Both the position numbers and the translations under genes were made by a program. Under the pieces are notes generated by a model. That model did no database searches. It was given only the letters and a program-made list of their open reading frames with translations, and was not told where the DNA came from. Positions 8,425 to 15,468 of a stretch of DNA of 19,683 nucleotides are shown here, one piece after another (the stretch's first letter is position 1; every line of letters begins with the position of its first letter). Origin of the DNA: Gammaproteobacteria bacterium UBA3532. Lineage in GTDB: Bacteria; Pseudomonadota; Gammaproteobacteria; Enterobacterales; UBA3532. The stretch is from assembly GCA_002376965.1 (NCBI GenBank), contig DFOV01000036.1:1-19683 (forward strand), written 5' to 3'.

Positions 8425-9585
8425 TCATTTTTGCATACCTAGTGATGCGATTGATTCGCTTACCCAGTAGAGTGCTTTTAAATACAGCATGCGAAGTTGA
8501 ACAGAGGAAATATCAAGACCATCCAAGGCCTGCCAATTTGACGCTTGATAGTTGATGACAGCTTGAAGCACTTCCCCAAGCTCTCCAGCCCCACACAGCA
8601 GTGCCATGCTTAGAGATTCATCAACCGGGAGTTGTTCTAATAATGACTCCATGGGTTGATCCATCAAATTATCGAGTGTCGAAAACAGTCCAACTGTAAA
8701 GTAACTTTCAATATTTGTTCGCCCGAGCTCCGTTGCAACCAGCTCACAAAGCTTCGCTCTCAACATGGTTTGCACCATTAGTTCGTATGGCTTGTCATCA
8801 ATGTTGGACAGAACAAGAAGCGAAATCCATTTTTTTACATCTTTCAAACCCAGAAAAACGATAGCATCTTTTACTGATGAGATATCGCGTGTTCTTGAAT
8901 AAGCCGGGCTATTAATTAAATCAATCAGTTTGTAGGAAAGACGCGAGTCCTGCGCAAAAATCTGCTCAAGTTTATCAACCGAACAGTCTGGATTTTGAAG
9001 TTCAGTAAGGAGCTTAACCAGAACTAGGCGGTTATAGCCAGAGGCGCCGCTTGAGGCTTTTTCAACCTTTGACACAATAAGGTCACCAGAGAACAAGTCA
9101 AAACCACAATCGCCAAAATTCTGAAGTTGAGATTGCTCTTTAATATGGTCGGCAATGATCGTTAATTTTTTACCATGCAGCTTGTTAATGATTTGTTTAA
9201 GACGGTCACTTTGATAGTGTTCAGGCGATAAAACAGCATAGTCACAATATTTCAATAGGTGCAGAGTGGTTGAGTTTGGCCGACATAAACCTAATGCAAA
9301 GTGTCTCTCTACACACTCTATGACAACCGCTTCGGGGAAATTTCCCTCAAGGAGAAGCCGAACATAGTTGCTATCCAAAATAGTTAACAGTTCTTCGTCG
9401 ATTTGAGATGCTCTGATTTTGACAAATGTTGGCGCGTCACCAAGTTTGTCAAAGTCGATTGAGGATAAAACATCAAATACTACTTGGGTCGATGCACCTG
9501 ATAGGTTATTAAAGTCCAAAACATAGCCGTGAAGGGTTAGTGATGCGTCAACTAACGGTTGACGGCTAAACATTAAGTCTGACAT
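8425..9585 (-). CDS. HDOD-domain protein with degenerate EAL domain (YuxH/CdgJ-like)
   Basis: A 386-residue cytoplasmic protein without signal peptide or membrane segment. The N-terminal half (about 1-190) has the outline of an EAL domain, from FSRQPLVDASLTLHGY near the start to DLFSGDLIVSK near 165-175, which matches the usual FFSKP ending. The EAL signature, the DDF motif and the metal-binding residues are absent, so c-di-GMP hydrolysis is not expected. The C-terminal half (about 195-386) is an HDOD domain (LVKLLTELQNPDCSVDKLEQ, then LINSPAYSRTRDISSVKDAIVFLG). Relatives of this architecture act as adaptors in motility and c-di-GMP networks; no activity can be assigned here. It lies between the dehydrogenase gene (35 bp upstream) and the solute-binding protein gene (81 bp downstream) on the same strand, and may belong to the same operon as the c-di-GMP-making kinase. 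Confidence 0.85.
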   Translation of the reverse strand: MSDLMFSRQPLVDASLTLHGYVLDFNNLSGASTQVVFDVLSSIDFDKLGDAPTFVKIRASQIDEELLTILDSNYVRLLLEGNFPEAVVIECVERHFALGLCRPNSTTLHLLKYCDYAVLSPEHYQSDRLKQIINKLHGKKLTIIADHIKEQSQLQNFGDCGFDLFSGDLIVSKVEKASSGASGYNRLVLVKLLTELQNPDCSVDKLEQIFAQDSRLSYKLIDLINSPAYSRTRDISSVKDAIVFLGLKDVKKWISLLVLSNIDDKPYELMVQTMLRAKLCELVATELGRTNIESYFTVGLFSTLDNLMDQPMESLLEQLPVDESLSMALLCGAGELGEVLQAVINYQASNWQALDGLDISSVQLRMLYLKALYWVSESIASLGMQK

Positions 9586-9620
9586 GGCCTACTTACGCTC
9601 GCGATGCAAATAAACAATAT

Positions 9621-10442
9621 TTAATTGATATATAAGTCATTTTTTAACAAATGAGAATAGCTTGTATCAAAACAATATGACACAAAATCCGTTACTCCAG
9701 ACTTTTGAAGAACCTGAGTATCAGTGAAAAACTGACCCGTTGGGCGGTCTTGATCATGAAGCAGTGCAATCACGGCGTCTCCCATAATTTCAGGTTTCCT
9801 GCAGTATGGAAATAAAGCTTTATCGGCAACAACATGCTCGATAGCAGCTGTCGCAATCAACTTTTCTGGCCACAACCCATTTACATAAACTGGTATGTCG
9901 GCCAACTCTTGCGCAAGACCCGTGGTAAGTATACTTAAGCCGTATTTAGTCAATGAATAAGCGGTTGTACCTGGCATCCATTTGCGGTAATCATGTGTCG
10001 AAGGAGCGATATTTACTATATGAGCACCAGTTGAAAATGAGCGATGAAGCATGTGCACTAACGCATAGGGAGCCTGAACGTTGATTTCGTTCATTAACCG
10101 AAACCGTTTAGGCGTTACCTTATCAAAGGTCCCCAGCATTACAGAGCCAGCATTATTTATCAGGCCATCAATAGCAATACCTCGGGCCTGTATAGCGTCG
10201 ACGAAACCCTGAAGTTTTTCAAGATCGCGAATATCCAAGGCGAATATTTCTTTGGTTCCGTTACCGAGAGATTGAATATCTTGAAGTGTTTGCTGCAGCG
10301 ACCCAGATAGTTTTGGGTGTTGGTCCAACGTTTTGGCAATAAGAAACAGGTTGGCATTTCTTTTAGCTAATGAAGCGGCAATTGCTGCGCCGATACCGCG
10401 GCTAGCGCCGGTGATGATAAAATTCTTATTATCCAAGTCCAT
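9621..10442 (-). CDS. Short-chain dehydrogenase/reductase, HSDL2-like
   Basis: A 273-residue NAD(P)-dependent oxidoreductase of the classical SDR fold. Seen: the cofactor motif TGASRGIG at 11-18, a basic lysine in LIAKT near 37 that suggests NADP(H), NNAG at 96-99, a Ser at 148 placed to be catalytic, and the active-site pair Tyr162/Lys166 in YSLTK. The segments AKTLDQHPKLSGS and TAYSLTKYGLS, and the later NGLWPEKLIATAAIEHV, resemble the hydroxysteroid dehydrogenase-like 2 group, but the C-terminal sterol-carrier domain of animal HSDL2 is absent. The substrate is unknown. It is the first gene of the minus-strand series and is transcribed divergently from the phzF-like gene. Confidence 0.88.
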   Translation of the reverse strand: MDLDNKNFIITGASRGIGAAIAASLAKRNANLFLIAKTLDQHPKLSGSLQQTLQDIQSLGNGTKEIFALDIRDLEKLQGFVDAIQARGIAIDGLINNAGSVMLGTFDKVTPKRFRLMNEINVQAPYALVHMLHRSFSTGAHIVNIAPSTHDYRKWMPGTTAYSLTKYGLSILTTGLAQELADIPVYVNGLWPEKLIATAAIEHVVADKALFPYCRKPEIMGDAVIALLHDQDRPTGQFFTDTQVLQKSGVTDFVSYCFDTSYSHLLKNDLYIN

Positions 10443-10488
10443 AACGACTCCAAAAAGGTTTTACTTGAGCTTAGACGCAATATGAGAG

Positions 10489-10513
10489 TTAATCCATAGG
10501 CCGCTGGGATTAA
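10489..10513. repeat. Inverted repeat, candidate operator near SDR promoter
   Basis: Perfect 7-bp arms TTAATCC and GGATTAA separated by 11 bases, 47-71 bp upstream of the SDR start codon. The spacing suits a dimeric helix-turn-helix regulator; the regulator is unknown. Confidence 0.4.
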
Positions 10514-10633
10514 TTCATATCTGAAATCTACGAGAAAAGTTGTTCGGTTAAGGGAAGAGTGCTTAATGATATAAAAGGGCAATTGTTTGCTTAGGTTGTA
10601 TAGATGACAAGGCATTCAATTTACTTGATTTAA

Positions 10634-10649
10634 CATAATATATATTATG
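10634..10649. repeat. Perfect 16-bp A+T-rich palindrome
   Basis: CATAATATATATTATG reads the same on both strands and lies about 87 bp upstream of the phzF-like start. An 8-bp palindrome, ATGCGCAT, overlaps its right end. It may be an operator, though palindromes arise easily in A+T-rich sequence. Confidence 0.4.
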
Positions 10650-10735
10650 CGCATATAAATGTAAGTATTAGACTTGCGTATGACGCCTTATATTGTATTA
10701 TTTTCTAATACCATAGCTAATTATGAGATACTGAT

Positions 10736-11656
10736 ATGCGATTGCCGTTTTATACCTTGGACGTTTTCACGTCAACGCAATTTGAAGGCGCTCAAATTGC
10801 CGTCGTTCCCCATGCAGATGAGCTTAACGACAAGCAGATGCAAAAAATCGCGACCGAGTTTAATTTACATTCAACGGTGTTTGTTCTTAAACCATTAGAT
10901 CATCGTAACCAATGCCGTTTACGTATTTTCTCTACCATTTCAGAATTAACCTTTGGCGGACATCCGACTGTCGCCGCAGCTAATCTTCTGGCCCAAATTG
11001 GGGCTTTGGGTAATGACTGTGTGGGTAAAAGCTTTATCTTTGAGGAACGTATTGGTGATGTCAAAGTGAACATTCACGCTGGGCCACCAGATAAACAGTA
11101 TGCCCAAATCAGCTTGTCTACCAGCCCTGTGTATGATCGTTTCATTCCACCAATTAGAGATATTGCAGAGTTTTTGGATATCGACGAGGCATCTATCGTT
11201 AATGACGGATTTGCTCCTATGACGGTAACCTGTGATCGGCCATATTTCATAGTTCCTGTCGATAGTTTTGAAACGCTATGTGCGGCAACTTTCAAACGTA
11301 ACCGCTGGTCAAAGTCTATTGCGACGACACTAGCTCCAGATGTTCTGGTGATTTGCCGAAGTAATGAGTCTGAGGCATCCGACTATCACGGGCGCTTATT
11401 TGGCCCAAACCTCTCGGTTTCTGATGATCCGCCACTTGGCTCAGCTACACCAGCACTAGCTGGTTATCTTACTGCTTCCGGAGAGTTTAAAGATGGAATC
11501 AACCCCTTTGTATTGGAGCGCGGAGCCGTTAAGAATCGTCGAAGCATCATTAATGCTGAAGCTTTTGTGCAAGATGGTTCAATGTTGAACATTCGAGTAG
11601 GCGGTCCGGCAGTGCTCGTAACTGAAGGAGTTATGCATTTAAATGATGCAGCATAG
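10736..11656 (+). CDS. PhzF-family isomerase-like protein lacking the usual catalytic glutamate
   Basis: A 306-residue protein of the PhzF/YddE family, whose fold is shared with diaminopimelate epimerase. Seen: the N-terminal signature FYTLDVFTSTQFEGAQIAVV, the histidine motif FGGHPTVAA (His76), and the second-half motif SDDPPLGSATPA, which corresponds to the family's DPxTGSA segment. In PhzF the catalytic base is a glutamate in an N-L-S-E-T-x-F motif; here the aligned stretch reads NLHSTVF, with Ser46 at that position. Isomerase activity of the PhzF type is therefore doubtful, and a different reaction or loss of activity is possible. No other phenazine genes are present, so a phenazine role is not supported. 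The start at 10736 is preceded by GAGATA. It is followed by the hemN promoter region and has no obvious operon partner. Confidence 0.85.
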   Translation: MRLPFYTLDVFTSTQFEGAQIAVVPHADELNDKQMQKIATEFNLHSTVFVLKPLDHRNQCRLRIFSTISELTFGGHPTVAAANLLAQIGALGNDCVGKSFIFEERIGDVKVNIHAGPPDKQYAQISLSTSPVYDRFIPPIRDIAEFLDIDEASIVNDGFAPMTVTCDRPYFIVPVDSFETLCAATFKRNRWSKSIATTLAPDVLVICRSNESEASDYHGRLFGPNLSVSDDPPLGSATPALAGYLTASGEFKDGINPFVLERGAVKNRRSIINAEAFVQDGSMLNIRVGGPAVLVTEGVMHLNDAA

Positions 11657-11682
11657 CCAGTGATACAATACAACTTTACCGG

Positions 11683-11729
11683 ATGATACGGCAGTTTTAG
11701 CTAATGACACGGCATAGTTTATGCAGCTA
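11683..11729. repeat. Imperfect tandem direct repeat upstream of the FNR box
   Basis: Two adjacent copies, ATGATACGGCA then GTTTTAGCTA (11683-11703), and ATGACACGGCATAGTTTATG followed by CAGCTA (11704-11729), share the ATGAYACGGCA head and AGCTA tail. The second copy holds a small GCATA-GTT-TATGC hairpin (11712-11724). It ends 12 bp before the FNR box; its meaning is unknown. Confidence 0.4.
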
Positions 11730-11741
11730 TAACAACCACCT

Positions 11742-11755
11742 TTGACTTAAATCAA
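11742..11755 (+). promoter_or_regulatory. FNR/Anr box of the hemN-fnr operon
   Basis: TTGAC-TTAA-ATCAA differs from the consensus TTGAT-N4-ATCAA at one base. Its centre (11748.5) is 41.5 bp upstream of the start point (about 11790) predicted from the TATCAT -10 element at 11779-11784. This is the spacing of a class II FNR-activated promoter. The operon would be induced without oxygen, and the regulator it encodes may control itself. Confidence 0.85.
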
Positions 11756-11778
11756 AGTTGCTCACGGGGTAAATCTTC

Positions 11779-11784
11779 TATCAT
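11779..11784 (+). promoter_or_regulatory. -10 element of the hemN promoter
   Basis: TATCAT matches TATAAT at five of six positions and lies where a class II FNR promoter needs it. Transcription should begin near 11790, so translation must start downstream of that point. Confidence 0.65.
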
Positions 11785-11806
11785 CGGGGTGTCGAACCTA
11801 ATTAAG

Positions 11807-13186
11807 ATGATGCCCGTGAGTGATACTTTTTTTGATAGTGAAAAATTCGAGCGCCTAATAAACAAGTATAATTTGAGTGGACCTCGTTATACTTCCTACC
11901 CAACGGCTGTTCAGTTTGATCCGCATACGTTGCCTGACTCACGTATAAAGAAAGATGAATCCGGTTTATCTCTATATTTTCATATCCCGTTTTGCTCTCA
12001 TCTTTGCTATTACTGCGCTTGTAATAAAATAGTGACTAAGGTTAAGGATAAAGCAAACACATACCTTCACTATCTTAAAAAAGAAATTCGTCTTCGTGCT
12101 GAGAATCAGTCGGGTAAGCCGCTAGTTAAGCAACTGCACTTTGGTGGCGGTACTCCAACCTTCTTATCTGCCGCTCAACTACGAAACCTGCTTGATTATC
12201 TAAAGCAATACTACTTGCTAGACTCCAAGCTAGGCGAGTATTCAATTGAGATCGACCCGAGAGAATGCAACGAAGACTATCTATCCGAACTCTATGACAT
12301 GGGCTTTAACCGGCTAAGTTTCGGTATTCAGGACTTTGAAAAGAAAGTTCAAATGGCCGTCCACCGCGTACAGCCGTACGATAAAGTTGAGCCGTTGATT
12401 ACACACGCGAAGGCGCTCGGGTTTAGGTCACTTAATTTCGATTTGATTTATGGACTGCCATACCAAACAGTCAACAGTTTCACCAAAACACTTGAAACTG
12501 TGGTGTCGTTGTCGCCGGATCGGTTATCGATATTTAACTATGCTCATTTGCCCCACCTGTTTTCGCCACAGAAGCGAATAAGTATTGATACCCTCCCCTT
12601 ACCCAGCGAAAAAATTGCAATTCTAAGTGCTACGACCAATTACCTGCTTGAGCATGGTTATGTATTTATTGGTATGGACCATTTCGCCAAACCGGATGAC
12701 AGCCTTGTAACAAGCTTAAATGAAGGCAAGCTACACCGAAATTTTCAGGGTTATACCACCCATCCAGGTTCAGCATTGATCGGCTACGGTGTATCAAGTA
12801 TCAGCCAATACGCGACGGGCTATAGTCAAAATTACAAGACACTCGATGCCTATTATTCGGCATTGGATGACAACAAGCTACCTACTTGGCGCGGATGCAA
12901 TGTGAGCCGTGAAGATGACTTGAGAAAGGACATTATTATGTCACTTATATGCAACTTCCATTTAAGTTTCGAGGATATCAATCAAAAGTATCACATTAAG
13001 TTTAATCAAAAGTTTCAACCAGAATTGCTAGAACTTAAAGAGTTTGAGTCAGAGGGACTAATCCGCATCGGTGAAAATAGCATAGACGTAACGTCTTTGG
13101 GACGCTTTTTTATACGCAACATTTGTATGGTATTCGATGCGTATTTGCCGCACGCGCACGAGAAAACGTATTCAAAAGTTATATGA
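11807..13186 (+). CDS. hemN: Oxygen-independent coproporphyrinogen III oxidase (radical SAM)
   Basis: HemN converts coproporphyrinogen III to protoporphyrinogen IX without oxygen, in the cytoplasm, using S-adenosylmethionine and a 4Fe-4S cluster. The product is 459 residues from the ATG at 11807. Seen: the N-terminal motif KYNLSGPRYTSYPT, the cluster motif CSHLCYYCAC (CxxxCxxCxC, the HemN form), the SAM-binding GGGTP, the IEIDPRE and RLSFGIQDF segments, and a HemN C-terminal domain ending in the usual GRFFIRNICMVFDAYL. An in-frame GTG at 11789 would extend it by six codons but falls on the predicted transcription start, so 11807 is preferred; ATG 11810 is equally possible. Its stop is 10 bp before the fnr start codon, and the ribosome-binding site of fnr overlaps it. 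Anaerobic induction is indicated by the FNR box. Confidence 0.95.
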   Translation: MMPVSDTFFDSEKFERLINKYNLSGPRYTSYPTAVQFDPHTLPDSRIKKDESGLSLYFHIPFCSHLCYYCACNKIVTKVKDKANTYLHYLKKEIRLRAENQSGKPLVKQLHFGGGTPTFLSAAQLRNLLDYLKQYYLLDSKLGEYSIEIDPRECNEDYLSELYDMGFNRLSFGIQDFEKKVQMAVHRVQPYDKVEPLITHAKALGFRSLNFDLIYGLPYQTVNSFTKTLETVVSLSPDRLSIFNYAHLPHLFSPQKRISIDTLPLPSEKIAILSATTNYLLEHGYVFIGMDHFAKPDDSLVTSLNEGKLHRNFQGYTTHPGSALIGYGVSSISQYATGYSQNYKTLDAYYSALDDNKLPTWRGCNVSREDDLRKDIIMSLICNFHLSFEDINQKYHIKFNQKFQPELLELKEFESEGLIRIGENSIDVTSLGRFFIRNICMVFDAYLPHAHEKTYSKVI

Positions 13187-13196
13187 GGTATTTACC

Positions 13197-13940
13197 ATGG
13201 CGTTAGCAAAACAAATAAATCCACTTCCTAATGTCAGTTGTCAGCGATGTGCGATCAAGCCCTTATGTTTGCCTGTTAGCCTTGCTGAATCTGAGATTGA
13301 GTATCTTGATGGCATTATTCATCGAAACCGCCCATTGCGAAAAGATAACCACCTTTTCAGGGCAGGTGATCCGCTAACATCGTTATACGCTATTCGGTCT
13401 GGCAGTATAAAATCCTATACCATCTCTATGGATGGTGAAGAGCAAGTTACAGGGTTCCATCTCGCTGGTGAGGTCATTGGCCTTGATGCTGTACACAACG
13501 GAAACCATCCGAGTTTCGCTATCGCTCTTGAGACGACAACAGTATGCGAAATTCCATTTGAACAATTAGAAGAGCTATCAAGTTTTATACCAGGACTGCG
13601 AAAGCAGTTATTACGGGTAATGTCTCGTGAGATCTATGATGATCAGAGCCTGATGCTGCTTCTAAATAAACGCAATGCTGAGTCGCGCATCGCTGCATTC
13701 TTAGTTAGCTTATCTAGTCGATGTTCTAGACGAGGGTTCTCCCCTACTGAATTTAAACTGCCTATGACGCGTGCAGATGCAGGAAATTACCTTGGATTAA
13801 CTATAGAAACTGTAAGCCGAATTTTAAGCCGATTTAATAAGCAAGGAATGATTCAAATTCAAGGTAAATACCTAAAAATCTTAGATTTAGAGTCGCTGCA
13901 AATGCTAGCAGGTGGAAGTTGCGACTTTTGTGCGATATAA
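13197..13940 (+). CDS. fnr: Fnr/Anr-type oxygen-sensing transcription regulator
   Basis: A 247-residue CRP/FNR-family regulator that senses oxygen through a 4Fe-4S cluster and switches genes for anaerobic life. Seen: the cluster cysteines Cys15, Cys18 and Cys24 (CQRCAIKPLC) and the fourth, Cys117 (TTVCEIPFE), in FNR spacing. A cyclic-nucleotide-fold sensor domain (about 30-130), a dimerisation helix (LRVMSREIYDDQSLMLLL) and a helix-turn-helix (about 193-220, YLGLTIETVSRILSRF) follow. The recognition helix has the E-T-V-S-R pattern that reads TTGAT half-sites. The start at 13197 is chosen because GAGGT (13185-13189) lies seven bases upstream; a longer frame from 13137 would overlap hemN by 50 bases. 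The C-terminus ends CDFCAI, an extra CxxC not present in E. coli FNR. It is co-transcribed with hemN and probably autoregulated. Confidence 0.94.
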   Translation: MALAKQINPLPNVSCQRCAIKPLCLPVSLAESEIEYLDGIIHRNRPLRKDNHLFRAGDPLTSLYAIRSGSIKSYTISMDGEEQVTGFHLAGEVIGLDAVHNGNHPSFAIALETTTVCEIPFEQLEELSSFIPGLRKQLLRVMSREIYDDQSLMLLLNKRNAESRIAAFLVSLSSRCSRRGFSPTEFKLPMTRADAGNYLGLTIETVSRILSRFNKQGMIQIQGKYLKILDLESLQMLAGGSCDFCAI

Positions 13941-13964
13941 GCCCAGCTCTAAAGTCCTTAAGGC

Positions 13965-13992
13965 TTGACAGTAAGCGATAACAATTTATATT
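13965..13992 (+). promoter_or_regulatory. Sigma-70-like promoter of the HD-GYP gene
   Basis: A consensus -35 TTGACA (13965-13970), a 16-bp spacer and -10 TATATT (13987-13992, five of six matches) place the start near 13999. This is about 26 bp before the HD-GYP start codon, so the gene need not depend on the FNR promoter. Confidence 0.6.
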
Positions 13993-14024
13993 AGAGGTTT
14001 GTGTTTATGAGGTAGTACGCAAAT

Positions 14025-15350
14025 ATGGCATTGTTGCAATATGATCGAAACGAGGCTGGTGCTTATGTCGATCATCTTTCAAAAGTTAATGAAAGGAACT
14101 CTGTTGTTGCAACGGAAGATGTCAGAAATAAGAATGGTGTTCTACTTGTCGCTAAAGGCATGCGAATTTCCGCTAGCACTGCATCGAAGCTTATAAAACA
14201 TAAGCTATCTAAGCCGATCGAATATTCGGTAAACGTTGAAAATCACGTCAATAGTAAACGCATATTCGATAGCGTTTTAGCTTTTAACGCTAACCATAGC
14301 GATTTAAAAGCGCTGTTTGAGAGCCTCAACCTAGGTAGAGGTTTTGAGTCTGACCTGGGATTTTTGCAGCAATACCCTGTTGTTATGCAAAAGCTTACCG
14401 TTTTAAAGGAGCGGTTGCCCCGAGACTATGATAAAGCGTTGTTTTGTTGCTGGTTTGGCTATGCGATAGCAAAACGCTTAAACAGCGCCGACGCCTCTCC
14501 AATTGCGACTGCCGTAACAGGATTATTGCATGATGTCGGCATGCTTCACATTGATCCCAATATCCTTAATAAGGAAGGCGAGCTAAGCCCTGAAGAATGG
14601 CGTACGATTCAGAGTCACACGCTCATTGGCGAACTCTTTCTCAAAGAGATTACATCATTACCTCATGTTGTTCCTAAAGCTGTTGCTCAGCATCATGAAC
14701 GATGTGATGGCGGTGGGTATCCCCGTGGACTCTTTGGCAATAAGATGACGCTTGTTGGTCAAATTGTCGCTTTATGTGATAGCTTATACGCCATACGTTT
14801 CAACCCCAAAAACCAACACCAGTCGCTAAAAGAGCTAATATCGGTTGTGCAAATTAATCTGGGATTGCACTTTAAAGAGATCGAACAAGCTGCGATTTCC
14901 TTGATTCGTGAAGCAGAGCTCCCTACCCCGCCACCTAATACTTCAGTGGAAAAGATTGTTCCTTATCTTAAAAAGATGGTGAAGCTTCTTTCCGCCTGGT
15001 CTTGGGCAATGCCTATAATCAGCTCGACCATTCCATTAGAAACAAAAAGCAAAGCATTGCGCTCTGCCCGTATTTTATCGGGTCGACTAAGTGAGATCAT
15101 CGAACAATCAGGAATGGTAACAGAAGGGATAGAGAGATGGATCCATATTGTTGGTGAGTCTCCTGCAGAGGCCAGCGTTGAAGAGATGCAAGATCTTTCT
15201 AACATGTATCGAGAGTTTAATTGGCGTTGCCGTGAGCTGAAAAGGAACTTAATCCTTGGCCTCAAAGATGCAGCTTCCCAGGATCTTGAACTCGATCTTA
15301 AAAAGAAGTTGGTGAAATGCGCAACGATTCTAAGTCATGACGAGGCTTAA
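14025..15350 (+). CDS. HD-GYP domain protein, probable c-di-GMP phosphodiesterase
   Basis: A 441-residue cytoplasmic protein. HD-GYP domains hydrolyse cyclic di-GMP to pGpG or GMP using a metal centre. Seen: an N-terminal region (about 1-120) with no recognised domain, then HD-GYP at about 125-300. The HD dyad is His169/Asp170 (LLHDVGMLH), followed by a histidine in QSHTLIGE near 198. The signature HHERCDGGGYP (223-233) is complete, so catalysis is plausible. The last 130 or so residues are charged, probably helical, and not recognised. There is no receiver domain or membrane segment, so the input signal is unknown. GAGGT lies 11 bases before the ATG at 14025. The gene follows fnr by 84 bp and is the last host gene before the transposon. 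Confidence 0.88.
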   Translation: MALLQYDRNEAGAYVDHLSKVNERNSVVATEDVRNKNGVLLVAKGMRISASTASKLIKHKLSKPIEYSVNVENHVNSKRIFDSVLAFNANHSDLKALFESLNLGRGFESDLGFLQQYPVVMQKLTVLKERLPRDYDKALFCCWFGYAIAKRLNSADASPIATAVTGLLHDVGMLHIDPNILNKEGELSPEEWRTIQSHTLIGELFLKEITSLPHVVPKAVAQHHERCDGGGYPRGLFGNKMTLVGQIVALCDSLYAIRFNPKNQHQSLKELISVVQINLGLHFKEIEQAAISLIREAELPTPPPNTSVEKIVPYLKKMVKLLSAWSWAMPIISSTIPLETKSKALRSARILSGRLSEIIEQSGMVTEGIERWIHIVGESPAEASVEEMQDLSNMYREFNWRCRELKRNLILGLKDAASQDLELDLKKKLVKCATILSHDEA

Positions 15351-15360
15351 GTTCTATTTA

Positions 15361-15389
15361 TACCCGAGCAGGTTTAAGGTGCTTGGGTA
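15361..15389 (+). terminator. Candidate transcription terminator hairpin after the HD-GYP gene
   Basis: TACCCGAGCA (15361-15370) pairs with TGCTTGGGTA (15380-15389) in a 10-bp stem with one G-U pair and a 9-base loop, 10 bases after the stop codon. There is no strong U-run after it, so termination is uncertain. Confidence 0.4.
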
Positions 15390-15430
15390 TATTAGAAGTG
15401 TCTGAAGAATATTTTCTTATACCCTATAAG

Positions 15431-15468
15431 AGGGTCGGCAACGATTCCTTAAATAAACAGCCACAAGA
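15431..15468. repeat. Candidate terminal inverted repeat of the Tn3-family transposon
   Basis: The 38 bases between the transposase stop codon (15469) and 15431 open AGGGTCGGCAACG and contain TAAATAAACAGCCACAAG. This recalls the G-rich outer end and A-rich inner part of 38-bp Tn3-family ends, which commonly abut the tnpA stop. The partner repeat is not in the window, so the boundary is provisional; ATAAG (15426-15430) would be the target duplication. Confidence 0.45.

Larger units (their letters stand above)
10443..10735. other. Divergent intergenic region between SDR and phzF-like genes
   Basis: This 293-bp, very A+T-rich region has no supported gene and must hold the promoters of both flanking genes. 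Possible operators are the inverted repeat TTAATCC-N11-GGATTAA (10489-10513), close to the SDR start, and the perfect 16-bp palindrome CATAATATATATTATG (10634-10649), overlapped by ATGCGCAT (10647-10654) on the phzF side. I could not pick a -10/-35 pair for either gene with confidence. Confidence 0.6.

Noticed and set aside
11789..11806. GTG at 11789 as the hemN start
   Set aside because: It lies at the transcription start implied by the FNR box and -10 element and has no good ribosome-binding site; ATG 11807 fits better.
13137..13196. Upstream ATG at 13137 as the fnr start
   Set aside because: It would overlap hemN by 50 bases and add 20 residues foreign to the family; ATG 13197 has a well-placed GAGGT.
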